Notes: generated by a model from the letters alone, not told the origin. A stretch of DNA of 64,000 nucleotides from Symbiodinium natans (GCA_905221605.1 CAJNDS010002245.1:1-64000); one strand, 5' to 3'; shown: positions 19,624-29,822, counted from the first letter of the stretch. Made by a program: numbers and translations.

Positions 19624-19879
19624 GCCCCACACCCCCCCCCCCCCAAAAAAAAAAAAAAAAAAAAAAAATTGGGAAGCCCCCAAAAGTTCTACCCTCAAAC
19701 TTCGCCATACACCCTTCGAAGCCCTAAGCAAAGCAGTCTTGGGAAGTCGGGCTTTTGCGGTTGGGCCCAGGAGCACCGAAACCCTGAACCCTAAACCTAA
19801 ACCCTCAATCTAAAACCCTACACCCGGACCTGGGTTTAGGCGCAGGCTGCGCCCAGGCGACCAAGGACCGGGCGCTGGT

Positions 19880-20050
19880 GTAAGAAACCCTAAACCCTAA
19901 GCCCTAAACCCTAAGCCCTAAACCCTAAACCCTAAAGCCTAAACCCTAAACCCCAAACTCCAAACCCCAAACCCCAAACCCCAAACCCTAAACTCTAAAC
20001 CCTAAACCCTAAACCCTAAACCCTAAACCCTAACCCTAAACCCTAAACCA
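19880..20050. repeat. (CCCTAAA)n array with CCCCAAA units
   Basis: C-rich array containing a homogeneous block of CCCCAAA. Confidence 0.93.
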
Positions 20051-20252
20051 AGGACCATCTCGGGGCTGAGAGGTTTTCGAGGTTCGCGGCTCGCGGCTCA
20101 GGGTGCGGGGCCTCGGGTCCCTGGGGCGCTTGGGATTCAGGGCCTTTGGTTCCCAGTACGGAATAGGTAGGGTTTAGGGTTTAGGGTTTAGGGTTTAGGG
20201 TTCACAGGGTTCAGGGTTTCGGGCTCTCCTCCCAAAACATCCGCAACCCCAG

Positions 20253-20309
20253 GAGGACAGCGACAGCATCCGCAGTCCCGTCGAGCTCCAGCAGCCAGAC
20301 GCCCGGAAG
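20253..20309 (+). CDS. candidate exon, unknown acidic protein
   Basis: AACCCCAG|G acceptor. The frame reads EDSDSIRSPVELQQP then DARK up to C-rich repeat. Donor unclear (AAGATACC), perhaps a non-GT site. Codons are GC-ending, as expected for dinoflagellate genes. Confidence 0.38.
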
Positions 20310-20335
20310 ATACCCTATACCCTAAACCCTAAACC

Positions 20336-20367
<32 letters not shown>

Positions 20368-20389
20368 ACTCTAAACCCTAAACCCTAAA

Positions 20390-21180
20390 ACCCCGCCATC
20401 CACCCCTCTCACCCTGTTGGGCGGTCGAGCATTCAGCGAGGCCGTGGTAGGTAGGCTTTGCTAGAGCTGCAAAGTCTGCAAGGCACACCCCTGAGGGGAC
20501 GCAAAGCTGGAGTCGCCTGGCCCAGTCACTGAAACCCCACACTTTTGCTCTCGGGTCGCCCCTCCCATTGAAAAAAAGGGCTTCGGAGACTCCAGTGAAC
20601 TTTCACATCTTGGACCCCCCCTGGAAGCTGGGGGGAAAACTGGCTTTCCAAAGAGCCTCTGAAAGGGCACCTGCCTTTGGAATCCGGAAGATACTGGGTT
20701 TAACCTTAAGTCAAACGTAAAGGCTCACAACAGGCCCTGCCCTCCCTTACCCCGGGGCGCCCAGGCTGTCAGAAGGAAGGTCGTGCGACAAAGGGGTTTT
20801 CGAAAGCCTGGAAGCAATAGCAGAGGTCCCGAGTTCGGGGGGCCGGGCAGCAGCCGGCGAGAAAGGGTGCTTTGACCTTGGATTTCGTACAAACCATACT
20901 AATAGCTATGCCGACCACCGGACCGACAGAGTAGGGGGCAGGGAGCGGAACACCCATATGCTTGGGGGTTCAAGACCGGACTCCAGCTAAGCTAACCCTG
21001 TCCATTGCCTTGGGTGTTGGGACTTCTTTGAAATTAAGGGTTATAAATATTGGCGAGTGTGCAGACTGGGTGTCCTTCTTGGTGATATCAGTAATATGAA
21101 CAGTACTAGCATCAATAGTATTCGTCACATTCATAATATTCATAGCACAATAACAACATAGATATTATTAGTAATTATGA
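20390..21180. other. low-repeat stretch without a supported gene
   Basis: About 0.8 kb nearly free of telomeric units. Short frames are open on both strands, none convincing. 21000-21180 is AT-rich with AATATTCAT-like motifs. Nothing specific is recognised apart from the 5S-like fragment that follows. Confidence 0.5.
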
Positions 21181-21187
21181 AAAGCCC

Positions 21188-21222
21188 TGCTTTAGTTATG
21201 TGGATGGGTGACTCGGGTCCCC
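21188..21222 (+). other. possible 5S rRNA-like fragment
   Basis: TTTAGTTATGTGGATGGGTGACTC resembles the conserved 3' half of eukaryotic 5S rRNA (the GGATGGGTGAC box). The 5' half is not found adjacent, so it is at most a relic or a 5S-derived retroelement head. Confidence 0.25.
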
Positions 21223-21231
21223 GCACTTCAG

Positions 21232-24200
21232 GCGGCTGCCTTACGACCTCAGCGAGGAGGAGAGATGCAGTCGGGGCCGAGCAACGTCGAGTCTATGGAG
21301 TTTAAGGTTTAGGGTTTAGGGTTTAGGGTTTAGGGTTTAGGGTCTACAAAGCCTAGGGTTTAGGGTCTTTAGAGTTTCGGGCTTCGGGTTTTGCTGGCCT
21401 ATGGTGTCGGGTCAAACGGCTTTCATGTTTTTGGGACTCAGGGTGGGGGATGCTTGGGCGACAGTCCATTTTTGCATCCCGGGTGCCTATACTTGGTAGC
21501 CCAGTGGTACCCTTGACCCTGTTTTTTGGTTCTGGGTTCCTTATAAAGTAACCAACCCCAAAAAAGGGTGCCCTGAATATGGCTACGGGCTACTAAGTAC
21601 ATCTTATTGTGACTCCTAAGCCCGAAACGCCTCGCATGTCACAAGTTGCCCGAAGCATGCTTGAAACCCCAAAAAGCCCTAAATCTGCGTTTAGGGTTTA
21701 GGGTTTAATTAGGGTTTAGGGTTTAGGGAAGCCTTAAGCCCTCAGGAGCTGCTTGAGTTCGAGTTGGCGGACGAAGACTTGTCTCTTTGCGAGGAGGAGG
21801 CGGTCTCGGGTAAAGGGCTCAAGCAACCTAAGCCCTAAACCCTAAACCCTAAACCCTAAACCCTAAACCCTAAACCCTACACCCTACACCCTAAACCCCA
21901 AACCCTAAGCCCCCAAAAACCCTGAGAGCCCCGAAGTGCTTCCTTGCCCGGTCAGCTTGTGTGGGTTGGAGATGCCAGGGTTTGGAGCTGCCTTCTTAGT
22001 CTACTAGTTGCTTCAGAGCCCCAAAAGAATAAACAAAAATGAAATCCCTATGTTACCCTTAATAAGGAAAATTATTTTTAGTTTTTTTCGAGATTCTTAA
22101 GCACATAGTAGTAGTGGATGGGTCTCCTGCATAGTCCGATCTCTGCGTTCCCAGTTCCTTCGCAGCCCTTAAGGCAGGGAAGCCGTGCTGACCCCGAATA
22201 ACCGTGAGCCCTGAACCCTGAACCCTACATCCTGAACCCTCTACCCTCAACACTCTAATATAAGGAGTACCCTAAGCCCTATGAGGAGTACCCTAAACCC
22301 TACAAGGAGTGTACCCTAAACCCTATAAGGAGTGTACCCTAAACCCTACAAGGAGTGTAAGCGGTCCTGTTCATCACGCGAATCGAGCCCGTTTCCGAAC
22401 GCCCAGCTGAAGCCTGAACCTGACTGGGTTTGGGTGTTGAAGGTTTAGGGGTTTAGGGGTTAGGGGTTAGGGTTTAGGGTTTAGGAACCAACCCTTGTCG
22501 GAGGCCCAACGAGTTAATGCCTTATAGACACCTCGAACCCTGCGTTTCGACTGGGCTCGGTTTTGGGAGGAGGCGGAGTGGCGGGAATACGACGAGGAGG
22601 CTGGCCGATGCCTGCTAGTAGATGGTCCAAGGACGGGCCTCTTCATGGCATGACCTACGCAGGCGGCAAAGCTTATTCCCTGACCTTACTGTCCAGACAA
22701 GGCAGTCATACCAGAGAATTTCATGTCGAGTGTAGGTTTGCGGAGCGCAGGGGGGGCTTCTCAGTATGCGGGGAATCGTGTAGGAGTTCAGGGGTATAGG
22801 GGACATTGCAAGCGGCTGGGGCCACTCGGACTTTAAGTTTTTGGCTCCTGGGACTTGGGCACTTTAACGCTGTTGGGCGGTTTTCGGGTTCGGGGCTTCA
22901 TGGGGCTTTGAGGCAATTGCGGGGGCCCCTCAAGAGAGTGCCAAGCGCAAATGAACCGCCTGAAAATTCTTCCTGCCTCGTGTGAACACGTGCGCCGGAC
23001 TTCGGCTCTTTGGACGAACGCTGTGCAAGGCAACCCCTACGTAAACCCTAAAGCCTAAACCCTCCCCCTAAACCCTAAACCCTAAACCCTAAACCCTAAA
23101 CCCTAAACCCTAAACCCCAAACCCTAAACCCTAAACCCTAAACCCTAAACCCTAAACCCTAAACCCTAAACCCTAAACCCTAAACCCTAAACCCTAAACC
23201 CTAAACCCTAAAGCCAAAAGCCTAAAGCCTAAAGCCTAAACCCTAAAGGCTAAACCCTACACCCCTAAACCCTACACCCTAAACCCTAAACCCTAAACCC
23301 TAAACCCTAAACCCTAAACCCTAAACCCTAAACCCTAAACGCTACACTCCAAACTCCTCAACCCTGAGCCGGGGTTTGTTCTAAAGGTCCTTTTAACCCT
23401 AGTAGGTACTGTAACCTTTATATTTTTTCGGGTAGTATAATCCCCTTACAATCCCAAAGGTTAACCTTGAATTCCCCCAGGTCACTGGACAACTAACTGG
23501 ATGAACCATGGAGATAAGAGGGAACTGTAGACTTGGAGAGCCCGGAGCGCCAAATTTCCGCTTGAAAAGGACGCCAAGACCCGATTTTTCATGAGCAGCG
23601 AAGCCAGTGTGTGCTACGACTCCCTATTTGGAGGGTTTAGGGTTCAGGGTTTAGGGTTTAGGGTTCTCGGAGCATTTAGGGTCAGGGTTCAGGCAGGGTT
23701 CAGGGTTTAGGGTTTAGGGTTTAGGGTTTAGGGTTTAGGGTTTAGGGTTTAGGGTTTAGGGTTTAGGGTTTAGGGTTTAGGGTTTAGGGTTTAGGGTTTA
23801 GGGTTTAGGGTTTAGGGCCCCTGGTTTTGGTAACTCGGGCCTGCAAGCTGGTCGAGATTAAGTCGAAGCCAGGTGCAGCAATTCCGTGAGCTGATGCTCC
23901 AGTGCGGGGCAGATCCCACGAGTTCGTCTTCGAGGTGTTAGGGTTTCAGGTTTGGGGTTCCGGGTTTAAGGTTGCTCATAATCTTGGGGGTTTCACGCAC
24001 TGTGGCAAATAGAATCGCGATCACCGTAGCGTTGACAGTCCTCGCCGTAGAAAACAGAGAACCTAAACCCTAAACCCTAAACCCTAAACCCTAAACCCTG
24101 AACCCTAAACCCTAAACCCTAAACCCTAAACCCTAAACCCTAAACCCTAAACCCTGAACCCTGAACCCTGAACCCTGAACCCTAAACCCTAAACCCTAAA

Positions 24201-24502
24201 CCCTAAACCCTAAACCTAAATGCACCAAAGTGTAAGGGGTCATTTTCGGGGGCGCCCAGCGCCTGTAGTACAGCAACTTCCAGGTCTGGCGGAGAGCCTT
24301 TTGCAGGGGCCCCCAAGGAAAGGTGCATGGCCTAGAGAACTGACCAAATCCCTCCTAAGCAAACATTGTGACTGTTAAATGGTGTTTACTCTTCTGATTC
24401 TTCCTTCTTGGTGTTTTCTTGAATACCATGACCATCGTGGGCATTGTAATCTAAGATTTAGGACTTATGGCTTGATGATTTGATGATTGGATGTTTTGAT
24501 GA

Positions 24503-24535
<33 letters not shown>

Positions 24536-24644
24536 CATGATCATGATGATGATCATGATGTGCCGCTATTTGTATGGTTGCGCTGTAGGTGAACCGGTGT
24601 ACCCTGACATGGTTCTGCCCGGGCCGTCTTTTTGTGATTGGCAG
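21232..24644 (+). CDS. candidate ten-exon gene, unknown ~230-residue protein
   Basis: Proposed exons: 21232-21306, 21746-21809, 22362-22405, 22528-22617, 22939-23040, 23531-23634, 23869-23934, 24013-24046, 24269-24322 and 24589-24644. Phases agree throughout (0,1,0,0,0,2,2,0,0). Donors include GTTTAGGG, GTAAAG, GTAGAT, GTAAAC, GTGTTA, GTAGAA and GTGCAT; the third is a GC donor and weakest. Pieces: ELLEFELADEDLSLC (acidic), RFDWARFWEEAEWRE, MNRLKILPASCEHVR, SAKFPLEKDAKTRFF, FRELMLQCGADPTS (ankyrin-like), NFQVWRRAFCRGPQG. Introns carry telomeric arrays, an M1 and an M4 MITE and a GAT microsatellite. Start and end are not defined, and the tract could hold two or three genes. Confidence 0.48.
21491..21598. 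mobile_element. MITE-like element, family M1, copy 2
   Basis: ACTTGGTAGCCCAGTGGTACCC at the left. The right end matches the inverted sequence with two changes. The core matches the copy at 12999-13110. Confidence 0.82.
22001..22111. mobile_element. MITE-like element, family M4, copy 1
   Basis: CTACTAGTTGCTTCAGAGCCCC at the left is answered by ATTCTTAAGCACATAGTAG at the right. The core contains GGGTAA and AATCCCTATG. A second copy is at 55021-55128. Confidence 0.75.
22250..22361. repeat. tandem CCCTAAACCCTA(C/T)AAGGAGTGTA units
   Basis: Four to five copies of a ~25-bp unit joining telomeric heptamers to AAGGAGTGTA. The last copy supplies the proposed acceptor GTGTAAG of exon 22362. Confidence 0.8.
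23060..23345. repeat. (CCCTAAA)n arrays
   Basis: Two long C-rich arrays separated by CCTAAAG-type units, at the start of the proposed intron 23041-23530. Confidence 0.96.
23697..23820. repeat. pure (TTTAGGG)n array
   Basis: About 17 uninterrupted G-rich heptamers inside the proposed intron 23635-23868. Confidence 0.97.
24470..24560. repeat. GAT/ATC microsatellite
   Basis: GATGATTT units grade into (GAT)n and then GATCAT. It sits inside a proposed intron (24323-24588) that ends GCGCTGTAG. Confidence 0.93.
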
Positions 24645-24844
24645 GTTGGCGCTGGATGATGCCAGTTCGACACTCAGGGGTGGAGGGCCTGAAGACAGAA
24701 ACCCTCAACCCTAAGGCCAAAAACCCTAAGCCCTAAACCCTAAACCCTTAACCCTAAACCCTAAAATCCTAAATCCTTTGGCCAGCAAGTGCAGGCCGTC
24801 ATCCGTATAGGCTGAAGCCCAGGGGTGCACGGGTACGAGTGTAG

Positions 24845-25060
24845 GGAAGGCCGAGGCCCTAAACCCTAAACCCTGAACCCTAAAGCCTAAAGCCTAAAGC
24901 CTAAAGTCTAAAGCCTAAACCCTAAACCCTAAACCCTAAACCCTAAACCCTAAACCCTAAACCCTAAACCCTAAACCCTAAACCCTAAACCCTAAACCCT
25001 AAACCCTAAACCCTAAACCCTAAACCCTAAACCCTAAACCCTAAACCCTAAACCCTAAAG
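24845..25060. repeat. (CCCTAAA)n array with a CCTAAAG block
   Basis: Starts with CCTAAAG-type variants (24892-24915), then about 20 clean CCCTAAA units. Confidence 0.96.
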
Positions 25061-25111
25061 TGCCTTAGCTCATGTAAAAAGCTGCAGGTCGTCATATACC
25101 TTTTTACCAAG

Positions 25112-25131
25112 AGCAGCTGTTTTGGCTCAAG
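25112..25131 (+). other. possible relict dinoflagellate spliced leader
   Basis: AGCAGCTGTTTTGGCTCAAG matches the 3' 20 bases of the known dinoflagellate spliced leader at 16 positions, with an exact 12-base match TTTTGGCTCAAG at the 3' end. Such relicts mark retroposed trans-spliced mRNAs. The following DNA lacks telomeric repeat for 750 bp, consistent with a retroposed insert, but the longest ORF there is on the opposite strand. Confidence 0.35.
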
Positions 25132-25317
25132 CTTCCTTCTGGCTCTCAAAAAACAGTGCCACAAGAGTTTCCCGACCTCCCCCTTTCCATGGCACTGATT
25201 ACGCTGTCTCGGCCTGAAGGTGCGGAGGTCCTTGATGTCCTTCCGTCTCCTGCCCGACAGCAGTCGCACTCGGGGCCGCTACGGAGAACGAAACCCTGCA
25301 TCAACCGGCGTCTCTAG

Positions 25318-25869
25318 TCAGAACATTGCAGTGTCGAACAGCTTCAAGCACTTGTCAAGAAGAGAGGACGCCTGTAAAACTTGGACCCAAAGCGATGCTG
25401 GATCATATAAATGAAAGGCAGGCAACCATGGTGCTACTTGCAAATCTTGTGCAAGCCTGACAGCACACGTGACGTTTTCGTAGAGCGAAGCCACTGCTCC
25501 TGAGCCTGCTTGGCGCTGCTCTCCCATCATGGTTGGTCCTTCACGAGCACCCTCCGCACCTGTTGTTTGAGGCCCCGTCCTGGCACGACCTGGGCCTGGG
25601 CGCTCCAGCAGCATGCTTCCTGTTTCCCCACTCGCCCGTGCTCGGCCTCGGCCGTGCGCTCTGATCAGGACTTCCATTCCTAGCCGACTTCTTCCCCCCT
25701 CCTCCCGTGCGTTTTGGCTCTGCTCGAAATTGGGGGGTTGGCTTCTTTGACTGATTTTGTGTGCCCCTACCTTGAAATGCCTCGAGTGTCTTGGAGGGCC
25801 CCTTATCATGTAGATGTCAGAACGCTCACAACCCCATCGTGCCGTGCTTCGAAACCGGGGACTGTCCAT
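25318..25869 (-). CDS. 183-codon ORF, unknown, doubtful
   Basis: The longest frame in a repeat-free 0.8-kb stretch. It is Arg/Gly-rich in the middle (about residues 60-110), with a hydrophobic helix-like end (LYDPASLWVQVLQASS). Nearly all other candidates are on the + strand, and a + strand spliced-leader-like motif lies upstream. It may therefore be a chance ORF in GC-rich DNA or a lone reverse-strand gene. Confidence 0.25.
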   Translation of the reverse strand: MDSPRFRSTARWGCERSDIYMIRGPPRHSRHFKVGAHKISQRSQPPNFEQSQNAREEGGRSRLGMEVLIRAHGRGRARASGETGSMLLERPGPGRARTGPQTTGAEGAREGPTMMGEQRQAGSGAVASLYENVTCAVRLAQDLQVAPWLPAFHLYDPASLWVQVLQASSLLDKCLKLFDTAMF

Positions 25870-25972
25870 GCTTTGGAGGGTTAGAAGGACGGTTAGGGGG
25901 TTCGGGTTTAAGGTTCAGGGTTTCGGTTTCGGGTTTAGGGTTTAGGGTTTCGGTTTAGGGTTTAGGGTTGAG

Positions 25973-26066
25973 GGGTACGAGCCCGAAGCTTCATTGTCAA
26001 ACCCGAAGCCGGCTTCAGGTTTTGGTGCTCTCGACGGTGAAGGCGCGTGAAAGCAGCTTCGAGTAA
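25973..26066 (+). CDS. candidate terminal exon, unknown
   Basis: GGTTGAG|G acceptor (phase 2), 30 codons reading GTSPKLHCQTRSRLQ and LVLSTVKARESSF, TAA. An internal CAG|GTTTTG could also be a donor. Confidence 0.35.
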
Positions 26067-26320
26067 ATGAAGTTTGCGGGACTGCCTGAATGACCTCAAG
26101 CTCTGAGCCCAACTTGCTTGTAAAATCTCTCCCTAAACCCTAAGCCCTAAACCCTGAACCCTCGACGCACAAGAAACTACACCTTCTTCAACCTTACAAA
26201 ACCCCTACAAACCCTAGCCACGAGGCCCTTAAGCCCCCCTAAGACCCAAAATCCTACGCCCCAAGCCCTAACCCTACACCCTACACCCCCCCAAAACCCT
26301 GCAAGGCTCTCCACGCCAAG

Positions 26321-27434
26321 AGGGCGCAGAGGAGTCTGAACTGGGTCCGGAGCCGACTGGAAGGTTTCATGTTGAGAACTACAAGTTTTAAGGGTATGAC
26401 GGGGACTTGGATGGGTGGTTTTAGGGGTCTGTTGGGTATTTAGGGGTGTTTAGGGTGTGAGTTTTGGGGTAGGGTTAGCGGTCGCCATAGCAAAGTTAGT
26501 TTCCCCTTGGTGCTGTGCCTGGCTTGGGACTTCAGGGTTCAACCCTAAACCCTAAACCCCAAACTCTTAAACCCTAAAACCTTCTACCCTAAACCCCAGA
26601 CCCTAAACCCGACAGAAAAGCGTCAAACCCTAAATGCTAAACCCTAGACCCGACAGAAAAAGACTCAAACCCTAAATAGTAGCTGAGTAGGTAGCCTTTA
26701 GCCTGTTGGGGTATATATAATCCTACCACAAATGGAAGCAACTACTTGGAGGTTCATGGTACCTCATAACCCAAGTATAACTACACTTATAACCCAATTG
26801 TTACCAATAATAGGGCAGTTAAGTGGCTTATAAGTGGGTTATAAGTACAGTTATTGTTGGGTTATAAGTATCCTAGACCCTAAACCCTAAACCCTAAACC
26901 CTGAAACCTAAAACCTAAAACCTAAAACCCTAAACCCCTAAACCCCTAACCCCTAAACCCTAAACCCTAAACCCTAAACCCTAAACCCTAAACCCTAAAC
27001 CCTAATCCTAAAAAACCCAAACCCCCTGAACCCTAAACCCCGCAGCTCTGGAGCCCAGGTCTTGGCGAGGGCTCGCTGCTTTCGGAGGCGTGCCGAAACT
27101 CGGGTGCTTTGAGCCCTTTGGATGTGGCTTTAGGGTTTAGGGTTTAGGGTTGAGGGTTTGGGGAATAGGGTTTCGGGGCTCAGGAGTGGAAGGTTTGGGT
27201 TTTGGGGCTTCGGAAATGCTTGTTTTGGTAGGTGTTATGCGCTGGGGCCCTAGAGTCCCTAAACGCCAAACGCTAAACCCGAAACCCTAAATCCTAAACC
27301 CTAAACCCTAAACCCCCTGCACCCTCTGAGACCCCAAAAAGTCAACGCAGGCGCAAGTGAGGGCCTTCTTGCAAAGCCAGCTTGCCGACAAAGGCTGCGA
27401 GGGACTTCAGGGCTGCGAGGAGCTTCAGGGCTGA
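26321..27434 (+). CDS. candidate four-exon gene, unknown protein
   Basis: Exons 26321-26363, 26479-26536, 27046-27103 (or to TGA 27112) and 27351-27434. Phases agree (1, 2, 0). Pieces: RAQRSLNWVRSRLE, AIAKLVSPWCCAWLG, SGAQVLARARCFRRR, AQVRAFLQSQLADKG; the end is TGA. Acceptors CGCAG and AACGCAG|G are good. The second intron holds an M2 MITE and a CCCTAAA array. The Gln/Glu-Gly-Cys end is unusual. No family is recognised. Confidence 0.43.
26742..26870. mobile_element. MITE-like element, family M2, copy 2
   Basis: CTACTTGGAGGTTCATGGTACC at the left; the right end is truncated or diverged. The core has TTATAACCCAA and its complement. Confidence 0.75.
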
Positions 27435-27641
27435 GTTGAAGAAGGGCTGGAAGTCGAAGAGTTAAGGCACGGGATGGGGAAGTTTAGGGTTTAAGGCTTG
27501 ATTGAGGTTTTGGGTTTACGATTTAGGGTTGTAGCGTTGAAGCGCTTAAGCTTTATATTGCAAACCCAAACTTTACTTTGTAGCTCCAAACTTCAACCCG
27601 CTTCAAGGTGTTTGGGGGGCTTACAGCGGACCAGGTTTTCC

Positions 27642-27717
27642 CAAAGCTCTAGGCACTGAATAGGGCACTTGCGATTGCAGCCTTGGAAAGTACAGTGGCC
27701 TGACACTTATTGACATG
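27642..27717 (+). CDS. candidate short terminal exon
   Basis: After GAATAG|G (27660) the frame reads GTCDCSLGKYSGLTL and ends LIDML at TAA. The opposite-strand 97-codon ORF over 27649-27942 is equally open, so strand is not certain. Confidence 0.3.
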
Positions 27718-27790
27718 CTGTAATGTTGAAGCTTGAGAGCGGAAGCTGAAGAGTTTAAAGGCAGTTGGGTTCACAGTTTCGGGTTTCAAG

Positions 27791-28624
27791 GAGTTTGCCC
27801 CTTGGAAATCACCGGGGTACAGTTTTCCCGGTTTTCCTAGTAAGGACTTCAGGTTCGGTTTACCCAACATCGCTTCTGCCCCCAGGCTCCCCCAACATGA
27901 GCCCCACGTAAAGCTATGAACCACCGGAAGCCCCAAACCCAAGGTCGACTTCTCTCCACTTACTGTTGGGTTTAGGGTTTAGGGTTTAGGGTTTAGGGTT
28001 TAGGGTTTAGGGTTTAGGGTTTAGGGTTTAGGGTTTAGGGTTTAGGGTTTAGGGACGCTGTAGCGTCCTCACAAAGGCCCGACGGATGCCATAAATCCAA
28101 AGCCTTACGGAGCTGAGACGCAGCAAGGGGGTTTAGGGTTTGGGGTTGAGGGTTTAGGGTTTAGGATTTAGGTTTTAGGGTTTAGGGATCCATGCCCCCC
28201 CCCCCCCCCAGGTGCACTCAACCCTGAACCTTGTGCACAGGTGGCAGTTCTGCGCCCAACGGCGCTCCCCAGCCAGAGGTGCACGACCGACAAGCGAAAC
28301 CCTAAACCCTAAACCCTAAACCCTAAACCCTAAACCCTAAACCCTAAACCCTAAACCCTAAACCCTAAACCCTAAACCCTAAACCCCAAACCCTAAACCC
28401 TAAACCCGCTGTTGCAGGAAGGGCCTGGTGCTCCGCCTCCTTGGGTCCCGCCCTTGGGAGCGCAGGGCTTGACAGCTTTGGGGTTCTGGGTTTAGGGATT
28501 TAGGGTTTGGGGTTTCACTGGTTTAGGGTTTAGGGTTTAGGGTTTCAGTCTAGAGGGGCTACGGCGGGCCGTGATGGTTTGCAGTAGGAGTGAGAATGCA
28601 GCTGATAGGGTGTGCATTCTGTAG
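27791..28624 (+). CDS. candidate six-exon gene, unknown Pro/Gly-rich protein
   Basis: Exons 27791-27816, 27853-27907, 28064-28130, 28241-28278, 28418-28489 and 28556-28624. Phases agree at all joins (2,0,1,0,0). Donors GTACAG, GTAAAG, GTTTAGGG, GTGCAC, GTTTAGGG; acceptors TTCAG|G, GTGCACAG|G, GTTGCAG|G and TAGAG|G. Pieces: FGLPNIASAPRLPQH, GPTDAINPKPYGAE, GSSAPNGAPQPE, EGPGAPPPWVPPLG, LRRAVMVCSRSEN, stop TAG. The 28279-28417 and 28490-28555 introns are almost wholly telomeric repeat (C-rich and G-rich respectively). The Pro-rich middle resembles a disordered linker. Confidence 0.5.
27966..28055. repeat. pure (TTTAGGG)n array
   Basis: About 12 G-rich heptamers just upstream of exon 28064. Confidence 0.97.
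28296..28408. repeat. (CCCTAAA)n array
   Basis: About 15 C-rich heptamers filling the proposed intron 28279-28417. Confidence 0.97.
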
Positions 28625-28710
28625 GGTTGTACATTCTACAGGGTTGTCGGGGTTACAGTGGGGTGATAATGCAGTTGATAGGGCTCGTAGGGTTTGTTGT
28701 ACGCTTGGTA
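28580..28710. repeat. diverged direct repeats (GCAGTTGATAGGG...GTAGGGTTGT)
   Basis: GAATGCAGCTGATAGGG and AATGCAGTTGATAGGG, together with ATTCTGTAGGGTTGT and ATTCTACAGGGTTGT, indicate a ~70-bp duplicated block overlapping the last exon above. Confidence 0.55.
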
Positions 28711-29081
28711 TATGGCAGGGCTTCGGAATTTAGGGTAAGGCTACCGGGGTAAGGGTCGTAGTGTTTTCCGTTTCAGGGGGTTTAGAGTTAGGGTTTTTGG
28801 CTTGAAGGGTTTGGGGGGTCAGGGGGCTTAGGGCCATTTAGAGGCTTAAGGGCTTCTGGCAATAGGGTTGAGGGATCTTTCGTCGGTCTGTTGCATGCAG
28901 GTCTGCATGGAGCGGGTCGTGTGTAGGCTTGCAGGCCTTCTTTTGATTTCACGGCGGGTTTACGAAGATAAGTGACCCTAATATAGACCCCTTATAGTAG
29001 GTGTCCCTTATAAAACGGACCCCTAGAAGGTACCCCTAATATCGGAAACCCCCACCTGGTAACAGCTCTTCGTTCAGGGTG

Positions 29082-29213
29082 TACTTGGAGGTTCATGGTA
29101 CCCATTAACCAATTATAACTGTGCTTGTAACCCACTTAGAAGCCCCTTAAGTTCCCTAAAATGGTTATAAGTACAGTTATAATTGGTTAATAACTACCAT
29201 GAACCTCCAAGTA
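29082..29213. mobile_element. MITE-like element, family M2, copy 3
   Basis: A perfect 19-bp TIR, TACTTGGAGGTTCATGGTA and its complement, encloses an inner TTATAACTGT/ACAGTTATAA palindrome. Best-preserved member of the family. Confidence 0.88.
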
Positions 29214-29241
29214 GCGCTTATGTTGGGGGCTTGGTGTCAAG

Positions 29242-29572
29242 AATGCCAAGAGCCTCGAGAAGTGCAAGACCAAGCAGGCTGTTGCAAAGGTTGCTCCGAG
29301 CCTTGGTGTAGGGTTTAGGGTTTAGGGTTTAGGGTTCTGGGTTTGGGGAAATTTGTGCGTCCCAGAAACCTGGACACTCAGCTGCCGGTACTCTGAAGAA
29401 GTTGAATCACAAGCAAGCAACATCGTAAGCAACATGGTTGGTTTAATCAGAGATGGCGGACCTGCCTAGTATGCGGCTAAAGCCCACTGCAACCGCTTCT
29501 TGTGAGCCGTGGGGCAAACCGAAGTGGACGAAGCCCGCTGCTCGTATCGTGTCGAATATGCCTCATTTCTAA
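29242..29572 (+). CDS. candidate three-exon gene, unknown ~80-residue protein
   Basis: Exons 29242-29305, 29366-29424 and 29453-29572; phases 1 and 0 agree. Donors GTGTAG and GTAAGC (consensus). Pieces: AKSLEKCKTKQAVAK (basic), TWTLSCRYSEEVESQ, MADLPSMRLKPTATA, EPWGKPKWTKPAAR; stop TAA in the C-rich flank. The first intron is TTTAGGG repeat. The second intron is only 28 nt. If it is not spliced, exon 2 ends at a TAG and exon 3 is an overlapping ORF with its own ATG (29453). No family is recognised. Confidence 0.52.
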
Positions 29573-29633
29573 ACCCTAAACCCTAAACCCGAAACCCGAG
29601 ACCCTAAACCCGAAACCCTAATCTTGAACCAAG

Positions 29634-29735
29634 GTGCCGGCAGCAGTTCCTTTGATGAACGGCGCCCGCCTCAGCTTCCGGGACCTTACCTGTCACCAGC
29701 CGATGTGAGCCGCAGCAGCGCCGCAAGCTCGCACG
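29634..29735 (+). CDS. candidate exon, Ser/Pro-rich unknown protein
   Basis: CCAAG|G acceptor (phase 1). The frame reads AGSSFDERRPPQLPG then PYLSPADVSRSSAAS, donor CAC G|GTTCAC. Probably disordered. Confidence 0.42.
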
Positions 29736-29822
29736 GTTCACAGTTAGGGTTTAGGGCGGGTTTGGGGTTTAGGGTTTAGGGTTTAGGGTTAGGGTTTCGG
29801 GCAGGTAGGACTGACCGACACT

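Noticed and set aside
20820-20965. tRNA-like B-box GGTTCAAGACC near 20966
   Set aside because: No matching A-box, acceptor stem or anticodon arm could be folded.
22563-22799. 78-codon + ORF in the other frame of exon 22528
   Set aside because: Gly/Arg/Ser-rich and crosses a good donor; the frame reading RFDWARFWEEAEWRE is more protein-like and phase-consistent.
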